The notes under the pieces: generated by a model | The model's database searches: none | Told to the model about the DNA's origin: nothing | The model's input: only the letters and a program-made list of their open reading frames with translations | DNA from: Macrostomum hystrix | Taxonomy: Eukaryota; Platyhelminthes; Macrostomidae | Direction of reading: 5' to 3' | NCBI GenBank assembly: GCA_950097015.1 | Contig: CATNEN010000034.1 | Span: forward strand, 5,164,501 to 5,228,500 | Length of the DNA: 64,000 nucleotides | In this document: piece after piece, positions 24,101 to 36,845 of the stretch | Layout of the letters: every line of letters begins with the position of its first letter | Position numbering within the stretch: the first letter of the stretch is position 1 | Made by a program: the position numbers and the translations under genes

Positions 24101-27100
24101 ATCCTCTCAACGAAATCCTCTCACCGAAATCCTCTCATTGAAATCCTCTCACTGAAATCCTCTCACCGAAATCCTCTCAACGAAATCCTCTCACCGAAAT
24201 CCTCTCATTGAAATCCTCTCACTGAAATCCTCTCACCGAAATCCTCTCCTCAAAATCCTCTCACCGAAATCCTATCACCGAAATCCTCTCCTCAAAATCC
24301 TCTCACTGAAATCCTCTCATTGAAATCCTCTCACTGAAATCCTCTCACCGAAATCCTCTCCTCAAAATCCTCTCATCGAAATCCTATCACCAAAATCCTC
24401 TCCTCAAAATCCTCTCCTCAAAATCCTCTCACTGAAATCCTCTCCTCAAAATCCTCTCACCGAAATCCTCTCCTCAAAATCCTCTCACCGAAATCCTCTC
24501 CTCAAAATCCTCTCACCGAAATCCTCTCACTGAAATCCTCTCCTCAAAATCCTCTCACCGAAATCCTCTCCTCAAAATCCTCTCACCGAAATCCTCTCCT
24601 CAAAATCCTCTCACCGAAATCCTCTCACTGAAATCCTCTCACCGAAATCCTCTCGCCGAAATCCTCTCCTCAAAATCCTCTCACCGAAATCCTCTCACCG
24701 AAATCCTCTCCTCAAAATCCTCTCACCGAAATCCTCTCGCCGAAATCCTCTCCTCAAAATCCTCTCACCGAAATCCTCTCCTCAAAATCCTCTCACCGAA
24801 ATCCTCTCACTGAAATCCTCTCCTCAAAATCCTCTCACCGAAATCCTCTCACCGAAATCCTCTCACCGAAATCCTCTCCTCAAAATCCTCTCACCGAAAT
24901 CCTCTCCTCAAAATCCTCTCACCGAAATCCTCTCCTCAAAATCCTCTCACCGAAATCCTCTCGCCGAAATCCTCTCCTCAAAATCCTCTCACTGAAATCC
25001 TCTCACCGAAATCCTCTCCTCAAAATCCTCTCACCGAAATCCTCTCCTCAAAATCCTCTCACCGAAATCCTCTCCTCAAAATCCTCTCACCGAAATCCTC
25101 TCACCGAAATCCTCTCACTGAAATCCTCTCACCGAAATCCTCTTAACGAAATCCTCTCATTGAAATCCTCTCCTCAAAATCCTCTCACCGAAATCCTCTC
25201 ACCGAAATCCTCTCCTCAAAATCCTCTCACTGAAATCCTCTCATTGAAATCCTCTCACTAAAATCCTCTCATTGAAATCCTCTCCTCAAAATCCTCTCAC
25301 CGAAATCCTCTCACCGAAATCCTCTCCTCAAAATCCTCTCACCGAAATCCTCTCCTCAAAATCCTCTCACCGAAATCCTCTCACTGAAATCCTCTCCTCA
25401 AAATCCTCTCACCGAAATCCTCTCCTCAAAATCCTCTCACTGAAATCCTCTCACCGAAATCCTCTCCTCAAAATCCTCTCACCGAAATCCTCTCACCGAA
25501 ATCCTCTCACCGAAATCCTCTCACTGAAATCCTCTCACCGAAATCCTCTCACCGAAATCCTCTCCTCAAAATCCTCTCAACGAAATCCTCTCACCGAAAT
25601 CCTCTCACTGAAATCCTCTCATTGAAATCCTCTCACTAAAATCCTCTCATTGAAATCCTCTCCTCAAAATCCTCTCACCGAAATCCTCTCATTGAAATCC
25701 TCTCACTGAAATCCTCTCACCGAAATCCTCTCATTGAAATCCTCTCACTGAAATCCTCTCCTCAAAATCCTCTCACCGAAATCCTCTCATTGAAATCCTC
25801 TCATTGAAATCCTCTCCTCAAAATCCTCTCACCGAAATCCTCTCACTGAAATCCTCTCACCGAAATCCTCTCACTGAAATCCTCTCACTGAAATCCTCTC
25901 ACTGAAATCCTCTCACCGAAATCCTCTCATTGAAATCCTCTCACTAAAATCCTCTCACCGAAATCCTCTCACTGAAATCCTCTCATTGAAATCCTCTCCT
26001 CAAAATCCTCTCACCGAAATCCTCTCACCGAAATCCTCTCCTCAAAATCCTCTCACTGAAATCCTCTCATTGAAATCCTCTCACTGAAATCCTCTCATTG
26101 AAATCCTCTCCTCAAAATCCTCTCACCGAAATCCTCTCACCGAAATCCTCTCCTCAAAATCCTCTCACCGAAATCCTCTCGCCGAAATCCTCTCCTCAAA
26201 ATCCTCTCACCGAAATCCTCTCCTCAAAATCCTCTCACCGAAATCCTCTCACTGAAATCCTCTCCTCAAAATCCTCTCACCGAAATCCTCTCACCGAAAT
26301 CCTCTCACCGAAATCCTCTCCTCAAAATCCTCTCACCGAAATCCTCTCCTCAAAATCCTCTCACCGAAATCCTCTCCTCAAAATCCTCTCACCGAAATCC
26401 TCTCGCCGAAATCCTCTCCTCAAAATCCTCTCACCGAAATCCTCTCACCGAAATCCTCTCCTCAAAATCCTCTCACCGAAATCCTCTCCTCAAAATCCTC
26501 TCACCGAAATCCTCTCCTCAAAATCCTCTCACCGAAATCCTCTCCTCAAAATCCTCTCACCGAAATCCTCTCGCCGAAATCCTCTCCTCAAAATCCTCTC
26601 ACCGAAATCCTCTCACCGAAATCCTCTCCTCAAAATCCTCTCACCGAAATCCTCTCGCCGAAATCCTCTCCTCAAAATCCTCTCACCGAAATCCTCTCGC
26701 CGAAATCCTCTCCTCAAAATCCTCTCACCGAAATCCTCTCACCGAAATCCTCTCCTCAAAATCCTCTCACTGAAATCCTCTCACGAAATCCTCTCACTGA
26801 AATCCTCTCACCGAAATCCTCTCACCGAAATCTTCTTCTCAAAATCCTCTCACTGAAATCCTCGCACTGAAATCCTCTCACTGAAATCCTCTCACCGAAC
26901 TCCTCTCCTCAAAATCCTCTCACTGAAATCCTCTCATTGAAATCCTCTCACCGAAATCCTCTCCTCAAAATCCTCTCACTGAAATCCTCTCACTGAAATC
27001 CTCTCACTGAAATCCTCTCACTGAAATCCTCTCACCGAACTCCTCTCCTCAAAATCCTCTCACTGAAATCCTCTCATTGAAATCCTCTCACCGAAATCCT

Positions 27101-27220
27101 CTCACCGAAATCTTCTTCTCAAAATCCTCTCACTGAAATCCTCGCACTGAAATCCTCTCACCGAAATCCTCTCACCGAAATCCTCTCACCGAAATCTTCT
27201 TCTCAAAATCCTCACCTTGA
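21195..27220. repeat. 6-kb array of a 14-bp unit with kilobase-scale higher-order repeats
   Basis: About 430 copies of GAAATCCTCTCACC, with CACT, CATT, CAAC and AAAATCCTCTCCTC variants. Order is conserved over long blocks. About 21,760-23,160 is repeated almost exactly 1,469 bp to the right (23,230-24,620). A segment at 21,564-21,917 recurs unchanged at 25,272-25,625 (offset 3,708 bp). Rare 13-bp units (CTCACGAAATCC) break the register. The right edge (26,800-27,220) is degenerate. It is the largest array here and ends about 750 bp upstream of the Evx start codon. Confidence 0.97.
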
Positions 27221-27982
27221 AGCCCTTATCTTAAAGTACTCTTCTCGAAATCCTCAGAAAATTCTGTCCCTAAAATCCCTCATAATCCTCAAATCCAAAA
27301 TCTTCATGATTTGAATCAAAAGTTTCTTAAATTTTATTATCAAAACTTTTTTCTGTTTATCATCGAAAGATCTTGAAATGAGGTTTACAAAAATAGATTC
27401 AACCTCATTTGAATTAAAACTAATGACCAATATGCCGTTTTAACCATATCTAGTACCGTGTATTAGGCACTCGATAAACCCATCCTAAACATGCATTATA
27501 CTGCATTTGCATTCCAATTACAACCCAAATCTTCAATGCTAAAAGAAAATTAAAAAAAAACTGTTTAAAATGAAAGACGAACAAGTTGCTTGTTAATAAC
27601 AGCGGCATTTTTGATTTGCAACAGCTTCCTGGAAAGAATGATTTGAAAGAGAGAGAGAGAGAGAGTTTCAGCGGCACTCTTGCGTGACCAATGAGAACCG
27701 ATGGCTGCACAGCTCTTCATCCTGCCAGTGAGATAAGCATCAAGCGGGCGCTGTCTGTCCGCTCATTGGCTGAGGCCGGTGGCCCGGGGGTGGGTGCTTA
27801 GTCCATTTGACCGCAAGGCGAAACCAACCCCGCCTCAATTTCCGCTCAATTTCTGTTTCAGTTGACAAAAAAAATACTATAAAATCTCGACTGAATTGAA
27901 TTCGAATAAGCAGTTCAATTTGATTCACTTAGTCAATTGATATTACCTGCTAATTATTCTCTAACAAGGAGCTTCGTTGCCA
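27221..27982 (+). promoter_or_regulatory. Evx upstream region and core promoter
   Basis: Two CCAAT-type sites (CCAAT at 27,688-27,692; inverted as ATTGG at 27,765-27,769) flank a local GC-rich stretch. TATAAAA lies at 27,878-27,884. An initiator-like CAGTTC begins at 27,911, about 33 bp from the TATA start, and the ATG at 27,983 follows roughly 70 bp later. A GA run lies near 27,650. The TATA and start site are inferred from position and consensus only. The far upstream part is AT-rich and unremarkable. Confidence 0.45.
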
Positions 27983-30900
27983 ATGGCCGCTTACAAGCAT
28001 CAGCAACAGCACCGAGACGATTTCCTGTCCGTTCATCATCGACAGGACTCGGAGGCGGAACACGAAGACGACGGCGCGGAGCCATCATCCAGTCTGAGCG
28101 ACGTTGGTCAAGGTAGGCACCCATGCCGACGCTTGGTTCGGCAGGAGGTCAATGTCCACCCTAATTGACAAGAGACAGGGAGGTCAATGTCCACCCAAAT
28201 TGACAAGAGACATGGAGGTCAATGTCCACCCTAATTGAAAAGAGACATGGAGGTCAATGTCCACCCTAATTGACAAGAGACACGGAGGTCAATGTCCACC
28301 CTAATTGACAAGAGACACGGAGGTCAATGTCCACCCTAATTGACAAGAGACACGGAGGTCAATGTCCCACCCAAGTTGACAAGAGACAGGGAGGTCAATG
28401 TCCACCCAAATTGGCAAGAGACACGGAGGTCAATGTCCACCCTAATTGACAAGAGACACGGAGGTCAATGTCCCACCCAAATTGACAAGAGACACGGAGG
28501 TCAATGTCCCACCCAAATTGACAAGAGACAGGGAGGTCATTGTCCACCCTAATTGACAAGAGACACGGAGGTCATTGTCCACCCAAATTGACAAGAGACA
28601 GGGAGGTCAATGTCCACCCTAATAGACTATACGCACAGGGACGTCAATTCTGGTCTGATAAAAAGACAATATGGCCGTAAATGTAATTTTTCGACTTGTC
28701 TCGTTGACAATATTAATTATTAATAACCTGTTTGCTAATTGACCCCATACGCGAAGATTATTCAGATATGATATTGAAATATTCTACCCCGATATATGAC
28801 GACAAAATCTGGTATCTCAATCACTCACAACAAAGACGCACACAGATTCTTAGCACAAATTAGCAGTGGAAGACACGAATTAAACAAACTCGCTGGTCAC
28901 TTGGAGCAACTGCTTTATAAAAATCATTTTATTGATTCTTCTTATGGGGCATATATTTATACATATATACAAGTGAATCTCGATATAGTAAACATCCGAC
29001 CTGCCCCATCTGTCAAGGTTGAGCTATACATGCCCTGCTCATATGGTATTATAGTTCAGTTTTTATTACACTGAATTCTCATGCTTATTGTGCCAATATG
29101 TGTGTGTTTACACCAGACAAGACATGAGTGTCCGCCAATAAAACCTTTTGATTTTAAGTTAGTTCTAGTTATATATTTCTGGGATTCCTATTGCAGGAAA
29201 TATGGGATAGCTTACCATTTTCCCCTTTTTAGACAACATCGCATGCTTGCATAGGTGAGAACATGTAGCGGTTCTATAGTTGCAAAATTTCTCCCAAATC
29301 GGAGGGTGTTGCACAATAGGATGCGTCCTACAAACGGAAATGATAAATTTGTCTCGCATAATACATGGCTGGATGCCGGAAGCGGTCAGGAAGCCTTTTC
29401 TCACAAACACATTCACGCAACACTTTACTGCTCTTTAACTGATTCACCGTCTCAGACTGAGTTTAAAGTGGTTTGTCTTGGGATAAACAATTTTTTAGCC
29501 CTTCGGGGGGGGGGTTGGTAAAATTTGCCCCCGCATCTGATAAATGGACTCACAACTCAGGGGATGACATAATGCTATAGTTTTGACACGCAATTAAGTA
29601 ATGTTTTAATGCACAATACCCGGCCCCCTCGACCCCCAGGCCATATCTCACCAAATCAGTGCCAAACACCTTCCGTTTTGTTTTGAGTCCCACTTGTTTT
29701 ATTTCGTGCTCATATTGTGCTCAGGGGATATAGCGCAATCTCTGTATTGTGCAGATAGGAATGCTAGATAGACATCGGCTAGCAAGAGAGACTTGTTGAC
29801 CAATCGAAAGACTCCGATTATCAGGGGAATCTGCTAATTGCTAATTGTGTAATTCATCTTAAAATATCTTGTATGATTCTGTCAGCGCAATATTGATAGA
29901 TAAACATATGCTAACAGTGCAACTGCAAATTCATCTTTGTATATAATATTCGATGCAATCGACAAATTTAAAAGAATGAAATGCGCCATTTTCAAACCTA
30001 ATTCACCATTTCAAACTAAATACTTCTTCAACTATCCAGTCCGCCATTTCACTAACCCATTCCGCTATTTCCCAAACCCAGTCCGCCATTTCCCAAACCC
30101 AATCCGCCATTTCCCAAACCCAGTCCGCCATTTCACTAACCCATTCCGCCATTTCCCAAACCCAGTCCGCCATTTCCCAAACCCAATCCGCCATTTCCCA
30201 AACCCAGTCCGCCATTTCACTAACCCATTCCGCCATTTCCCAAACCCAGTAAGCCATTTCCCCAACCCAGTACGCCATTTCCCCAACCCAGTACGCCATT
30301 TTCCAAACCCAGTAAGCCGTTTCCCAAACCCAGTACGCCATTTCCCAAACCCGGTACGCCATTTCCCAAACCCGGTACGCCATTTCCCAAACCCGGTACG
30401 CCATTTCCGAATCAGTCAGATTTGAGAACCAGTTTAGTTGGGATAGCAGTTTAACCCAGCTATGCTGAATTTCTAAAACTAATTCTCCAAACTCTCTGCC
30501 ACACCAGATCGCGCAAGCGACTGTTCCTCCCCATGCAACGACTACGGTGACGACCTGACAATGGGAGGCGGCGCCGGTCAGCACGCCTCAGCCGGTTCAG
30601 CTGAAGATCCGAACCAGAAGCGCTATCGCACCGCCTTCAGCCGGGAGCAGCTAGACCGCCTCGAGAAGGAATACCGCCGAGAGTCATACGTGTCGAGGCC
30701 GAGGCGCTGCGAACTCGCCAGCCAGCTGGGCCTACCGGAGGGCACCATCAAGGTGTGGTTTCAGAATCGCCGGATGAAAGACAAACGACAAAGGATTGCT
30801 CAGAGCTGGCCTTATAATCTAGCAGGTAGGCTTTGCTTCGCTAACTGTTGAAGCTGCTGAATTCACATTTACTGATTCTTAGCTAATATGAAAAAGAGTA

Positions 30901-31460
30901 AGCTGACTGAATAACGAAATCTTCAACAACCCGCAGTTGCCAACCCTCCGCTGTACACCTATTTGGTTCGCGCCGCTTCAGTCTATCACTATTGCGTTTC
31001 GATCGGCGCCAATCCGCCCCAGATACCGTCGCCAGCCATCAACCACCAACCACCATCTGGCAGCGCAGCTGCAGGTGGTTGCGGAGGCGGGGGCCCACTC
31101 GAGGTCCCAGGAACCGACCAGAGCGCCGCCGCCGCGATGGCTGCCGCCGCGGCAAACTACGCCCGAATCGTTGGCATGTCGCTGCCGCCTCCGCTGTCAT
31201 TGCCGCAGCCCCTGACGCCGACGTCCCAGCCGTTGTCGCAGCTGGCGCATCAGTCGATGGCCGTCAACTGGAGGCCGCCGCTGCCCCCGATGTCGCTGCC
31301 ACCGACTGTTCTCATGCCTCAGCCGCAGCCGCAGCAGTTGCCCACAATGTCGCAAGCGTCAATGGCTGCCGCAGCCGCTGCCAACGCGGCCTCCTCAACT
31401 GGTTCTGGAACCAAGGAGACTGCAAGCAAAAGTCAGACAATCTTCAGGCCTTATTGCTGA
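27983..31460 (+). CDS. Evx: Even-skipped/Evx homeobox transcription factor, three exons
   Basis: Exons are 27,983-28,112, 30,508-30,825 and 30,937-31,460. All junctions are GT-AG and the phases close to 323 residues. The homeodomain (about residues 80-139) carries the Eve-class run [11 protein letters not shown], helix 3 [18 protein letters not shown] (Gln50, Asn51) and the following WPY. The N-terminus is His/Gln-rich then acidic. The C-terminal half is Ala/Pro/Gln-rich and ends IFRPYC. That end resembles the LF(K/Q)PY Groucho-binding tail of insect Eve proteins, so this is probably a sequence-specific repressor in nerve cord and posterior patterning. The homeobox has no internal intron; an intron follows it after SWPYNLA. 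Intron 1 (2.4 kb) carries two satellites. Confidence 0.93.
28145..28625. repeat. 35-bp tandem array in Evx intron 1
   Basis: About 13 copies of a unit made of CGGAGGTCAATGTCCACCCT and AATTGACAAGAGACA (35 bp; some 36 with CCCACC). It begins only about 30 bp after the exon 1 donor. Confidence 0.93.
28626..30010. other. Unique part of Evx intron 1
   Basis: AT-rich intronic sequence. A G9 run near 29,505 and short ORFs on both strands around 29,165-29,521 have no recognisable product. Intronic enhancers would be expected in such a gene but cannot be read from sequence alone. Confidence 0.35.
30040..30412. repeat. 21-bp tandem array in Evx intron 1
   Basis: About 18 copies of CCGCCATTTCCCAAACCCAG+T, with CACTAACCCATT and CCCAACCCAGTA variants. 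It stops about 95 bp before the homeobox exon acceptor. Confidence 0.93.
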
Positions 31461-32480
31461 CAAATTTTCTCAACAGATGAGAATAGAAAAAGTGATTAAC
31501 AAACAATAGTGCATTCTTATCCTTTATCTGTTATAAAGACTCATTATCACTATATATTTATGAAATGCTTTTTATTAATACGAGTCAAAAACAGTTAGTC
31601 TTCTGCTTTAATAAGCTTTTTGTAACTGCCTATATTTGTCTAATCCAGCAGATCAATTATAAAAATCAAAAGCTGCTTCATCGGTTTGTCACTCATATAT
31701 AAATATCATTCATTCATTCATTTATTCATCTAAGTGTCCGTGGACTATATTTCCTCTTCTTGTTTCACTTAGTTTTGTCACGACACACCATTGTCTAAAA
31801 TAAATAATACCAAACAAAAAAACGTGTACCTTGATTGTTAAAATGGCTCTTTTTGACAATGCTTTGCCATAACAACCAGTCATAATGCCAGAAATTCATG
31901 CCAATAAATTCCTATTTATATCGATTTTCCGCTTGTCTTCTAAATAATAAAAATGAAAAACACCAAAAGGTCGTTTGCTGGGCTGAAGGGACGAACTAGG
32001 GATTATTGTAACGAGAGGCGCCAGTATACCTAGGCAGGCTTGACAACATTCACCGCCTTTATTGCCCCATTCGCGCTAGTCAAACACAGATTTGCGCAAA
32101 GCAGCAGCCACATTATCGACTGAAGCAGAGTTCCCAATTGATAGCTAGATAAAAAATGAATTTATCTGCATGCGACAATCAGGTGGCACCCTGCCATTCT
32201 CGATCCTATCGGTGAATAGCCATCAATGATATCAACCGGACATAAAGAAATGTTTTATATACATTACACACACACGTGACACGAACATACTTCGAGTAGG
32301 TTGTGACCATTGGTCAGCCGGAATCAAAGCTGTGGTGTAATACGTCTGCGAGGGCCGCCAAAGACACACTGCGTGACACTTGCAACAGAGACAATAATGC
32401 TGCAGGGCAAGCGGATTGAGGACGGGATATTTTACTAGTTTACAACGCCTTGGCTGGCGGGCGCACGTCTCCACGTCTCG
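31461..32480 (+). other. Evx 3' untranslated region and downstream spacer
   Basis: AT-rich. AATAAA at 31,799-31,804 is followed by a GT/T-rich stretch and is a candidate poly(A) signal. A second AATAAA lies at 31,903-31,908. No gene was recognised up to the GCC repeat at 32,487. Confidence 0.35.
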
Positions 32481-32486
32481 ATGCTC

Positions 32487-32570
32487 CGTCGCCGCCGCCG
32501 CCACAGCCGCCACAGCGGCCGCCACGACCGCCGCCGCCGCCGCCGCCGCCGCCGCCAGCGCCGGCGCCTG
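32487..32570. repeat. GCC trinucleotide repeat
   Basis: A CCG/CCA/GCC run, pure over about 25 bp near 32,530-32,557. Ala-rich (plus) and Ala/Val-rich (minus) ORFs across it are not supported as genes. Confidence 0.8.
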
Positions 32571-33486
32571 CCATCCCGCTGGCCATCTTGCGTTACGCGT
32601 GCAACTTTTGGCTAAATAATCATAATCCGTAATATGGCCGGTGTTTCTGGGGGGCTTGTAAGATGTTAAAATTTAAACCGATGCCACTACAGACTATGAA
32701 ATCCACGTTGTGAAAGTTATGGTATGATTATTCAGAATATGGATAAAACGAGTGTTTTTAGTTGTTGATGCTCCACTGATAACAAACTTTGGAAACAACA
32801 AACTAGATTGATTTAAAGAAGTGGGTTTCAAACTGTTCCCAATGTCCCAGATCCCAGATCCCAGATCATCTCATCAAGATGATGCTTAAGTATAGTAAGC
32901 AACCAGAATTCAGTCATGTAGCCCGACGTGTGAGCTAATCCATACAGGAAAAAATAATTAATTTTCCTCTTATCCCCATAGTTACTAACGGCGATAAAGG
33001 CTACAACTTTAGAAGCAGGTTTAATCGACTCGGATTGACATTTGAAGTTAGGCTCGATGGAAAGACACAAACATTCGGGCGCCAAATTGACAGTTTAATA
33101 ATTAATCAAGTAATATATAACTGAGCACATACTCGTTGCTTTGCACTGGGGGGAACCAGAGACAAATAAAGACGCATCTGCTATCTCATTATGGCAGAAG
33201 TTTGAGCACTGAGACACTCAGAGGTGCTTATAGGAGTTTTATGACAGACAGTTAGTTATCAGTCAGTGTCAGGGTCTGATCTGCTGAATATGCTAGTACC
33301 ATAATACCAAATTCTACCATCCGAATCTGAGCATACCATGAGTGACTCTATAAAAATCTTAATTCGTTTCACCAAGCACTATATATAATAGGATGATCTG
33401 GTAGACAAAATGCATGCTGAAGCGTCAAAGCGATACTGCTCTGAATGCCAAATGCCTTTTTTATATTCAGAGGGGTCCGAAAACTT
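32571..33486. other. Unique spacer, no gene seen
   Basis: AT-rich. An ORF of 85 codons on the minus strand (33,085-32,828) is unrecognised. A short direct repeat, CCCAGAT three times, lies near 32,845. Confidence 0.35.
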
Positions 33487-36400
33487 GAGCTGTTCCTGAG
33501 TATGGATTTAAGATTTGAGCTGTTCTCTAGATTTAGGATTTGGCATTTGAACTGTTCCTGAGTATGGATTTGGGATTTGGGCTGTTCCTGAGTATGGATT
33601 TGGGATTTGAACTGTTCCTGAGTATGGATTTGGCATTTGAACTGTTCCTAAGTATGGATTTGGGATTTGAACTGTTCCTAAGTATGGATTTGGGATTTGA
33701 ACTGTTCCTGAGTATGGATTTGGGATTTGAACTGTTCCTAAGTATGGATTTGGGATTTGAACTGTTCCTGAGTATGGATTTGGGATTTGAACTGTTCCTA
33801 AGTATGGATTTGGCATTTGAACTGTTCCTGAGTATGGATTTGGGATTTGAACTGTTCCTGAGTATGGATTTGGGATTTGAACTGTTCATGAGTATGAATT
33901 TGGGATTTGAACTGTTCCTAAGTATGGATTTGGGATTTGAACTGTTCCTAAGTATGGATTTGGCATTTGAACTGTTCCTGAGTATGGATTTGGCATTTGA
34001 ACTGTTCCTGAGTATGGATTTGGGATTTGAACTGTTCATGAGTATGAATTTGGGATTTGAACTGTTCCTAAGTATGGATTTGGGATTAGAACTGTTCCTG
34101 AGTGTGGATTTGGGATTTGAACTGTTCATGAGTATGGATTTGGCATTTGAACTGTTCCTGAGTATGGATTTGGGATTAGAACTGTTCCTGAGTATGGATT
34201 TGGGATTTGAACTGTTCCTAAGTATGGATTTGGCATTTGAACTGTTCCTGAGTATGGATTTGGGATTTGAACTGTTCATGAGTATGAATTTGGGATTTGA
34301 ACTGTTCCTAAGTATGGATTTGGGATTTGAACTGTTCCTGAGTATGGATTTGGGATTTGAACTGTTCCTGAGTATGGATTTGGGATTAGAACTGTTCATG
34401 AGTATGGATTTGGGATTTGAACTGTTCCTGAGTATGGATTTGGGATTTGAACTGTTCCTAAGTATGGATTTGGCATTTGAACTGTTCCTGAGTATGGATT
34501 TGGGATTTGAACTGTTCATGAGTATTGATTTGGGATTAGAACTGTTCCTGAGTATGGATTTGGGATTTGAACTGTTCCTGAGTATGGATTTGGGATTAGA
34601 ACTGTTCCTGAGTGTGGATTTGGGATTTGAACTGTTCCTGAGTATGAATTTGGGATTTGAACTGTTCCTGAGTATGGATTTGGGATTAGAACTGTTCCTG
34701 AGTATGGATTTGGCATTTGAACTGTTCCTAAGTATGGATTTGGGATTAGAACTGTTCCTGAGTATGAATTTGGGATTTGAACTGTTCCTAAGTATGGATT
34801 TGGGATTTGAACTGTTCCTAAGTATGGATTTGGCATTTGAACTGTTCCTGAGTATGGATTTAGGATTTGAACTGTTCCTGAGTATTGATTTGGGATTAGA
34901 ACTGTTCATGAGTATGAATTTGGGATTTGAACTGTTCCTAAGTATGGATTTGGGATTTGAACTGTTCCTAAGTATGGATTTGGCATTTGAACTGTTCCTG
35001 AGTGTGGATTTGGGATTTGAACTGTTCCTGAGTATGAATTTGGGATTTGAACTGTTCCTAAGTATGGATTTGGGATTTGAACTGTTCCTAAGTATGGATT
35101 TGGGATTAGAACTGTTCCTGAGTATGAATTTGGGATTTGAACTGTTCCTAAGTATGGATTTGGGATTAGAACTGTTCATGAGTATGAATTTGGGATTTGA
35201 ACTGTTCCTAAGTATGGATTTGGGATTTGAACTGTTCCTAAGTATGGATTTGGCATTTGAACTGTTCCTGAGTGTGGATTTGGGATTTGAACTGTTCCTG
35301 AGTATTGATTTGGGATTAGAACTGTTCCTGAGTATGGATTTGGGATTTGAACTGTTCCTGAGTATGGATTTGGGATTAGAACTGTTCCTGAGTATGGATT
35401 TGGGATTAGAACTGTTCCTGAGTATGGATTTGAACTGTTCCTGAGTATGGATTTGGGATTAGAACTGTTCCTGAGTATGGATTTGGCATTTGAACTGTTC
35501 CTGAGTATGGATTTGGCATTTGAACTGTTCCTGAGTATGGATTTGGGATTAGAACTGTTCCTGAGTATGGATTTGGCATTTGAACTGTTCCTGAGTATGG
35601 ATTTGGCATTTGAACTGTTCCTGAGTATGGATTTGGGATTTGAACTGTTCCTAAGTATGGATTTGGGATTAGAACTGTTCCTGAGTATGGATTTGGCATT
35701 TGAACTGTTCCTAAGTATGGATTTGGGATTAGAACTGTTCCTGAGTATGGATTTGGGATTAGAACTGTTCCTGAGTATGGATTTGGGATTTGAACTGTTC
35801 CTGAGTATGGATTTGGGATTAGAACTGTTCCTGAGTATGGATTTGGGATTAGAACTGTTCCTGAGTATGGATTTGGGATTTGAACTGTTCCTGAGTATGG
35901 ATTTGGGATTAGAACTGTTCCTGAGTATGGATTTGGGATTAGAACTGTTCCTGAGTATGGATTTGGGATTTGAACTGTTCCTGAGTATGGATTTGGGATT
36001 AGAACTGTTCCTGAGTATGGATTTGGGATTAGAACTGTTCCTGAGTATGGATTTGGGATTAGAACTGTTCCTGAGTATGGATTTGGGATTTGAACTGTTC
36101 CTGAGTATGGATTTGGGATTAGAACTGTTCCTGAGTATGGATTTGGGATTAGAACTGTTCCTGAGTATGGATTTAAGATTTGAGCTGTTCTCCAGATTTA
36201 GGATTTGGGATTTGGGCTGTTCCTGAGTATGGATTTGGGATTTGGGCTGTTCCTGAGTATGGATTTGGGATTTGGGCTGTTCCTGAGTATGGATTTGGGA
36301 TTTGGGCTGTTCCTGAGTATGGATTTGGGATTTGGGCTGTTCCTGAGTATGGATTTGGGATTAGAACTGTTCCTGAGTATGGATTTGAACTGTTCCTGAG

Positions 36401-36830
36401 TATGGATTTGGGATTAGAACTGTTCCTGAGTATGGATTTGGGATTAGAACTGTTCCTGAGTATGGATTTGGGATTAGAACTGTTCCTGAGTATGGATTTG
36501 GGATTAGAACTGTTCCTGAGTATGGATTTGGGATTAGAACTGTTCCTGAGTATGGATTTGAACTGTTCCTGAGTATGGATTTGGGATTAGAACTGTTCCT
36601 GAGTATGGATTTGGGATCTGGGCTGTTCCTGAGTATGGATTTGGGATTTGAACTGTTCCTGAGTATGGATTTGGGATTTGAACTGTTCCTGAGTATGGAT
36701 TTGGGATTAGAACTGTTCCTGAGTATGGATTTGGGATTTGAACTGTTCCTGAGTATGGATTTGGGATTTGAACTGTTCCAAAATATCGATTTGGATTTCA
36801 GCTGTTTGACAGTATGGATTTGGGAGTAAT
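33487..36830. repeat. 30-bp satellite array, 3.3 kb
   Basis: About 110 copies of GAGTATGGATTTGGGATTTG followed by AACTGTTCCT. Recurrent variants are TTGGCATTTG, GGGATTAGAAC, CTAAGTATGG and CATGAGTATGAA. Shortened 18-bp units (GGATTTGAACTGTTCCTG) near 35,425, 36,385 and 36,555 shift the register. A zone of GGGCTGTTCC units lies near 36,205-36,355. Both strands are open over long stretches (634 codons on plus, 548 on minus), a consequence of a stop-free unit of length 3n. Confidence 0.97.
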
Positions 36831-36845
36831 ATTAATTCGGGGTAA

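Noticed and set aside
32416-32632. Ala- or Pro-rich coding exon over the GCC repeat
   Set aside because: The repeat accounts for the composition, three frames are open, and there is no splice or homology support.
33533-35444. 634- and 548-codon opposing ORFs
   Set aside because: Both derive from a 30-bp stop-free unit. Opposite strands cannot both be genuine coding on this evidence; kept only as a finding to test.
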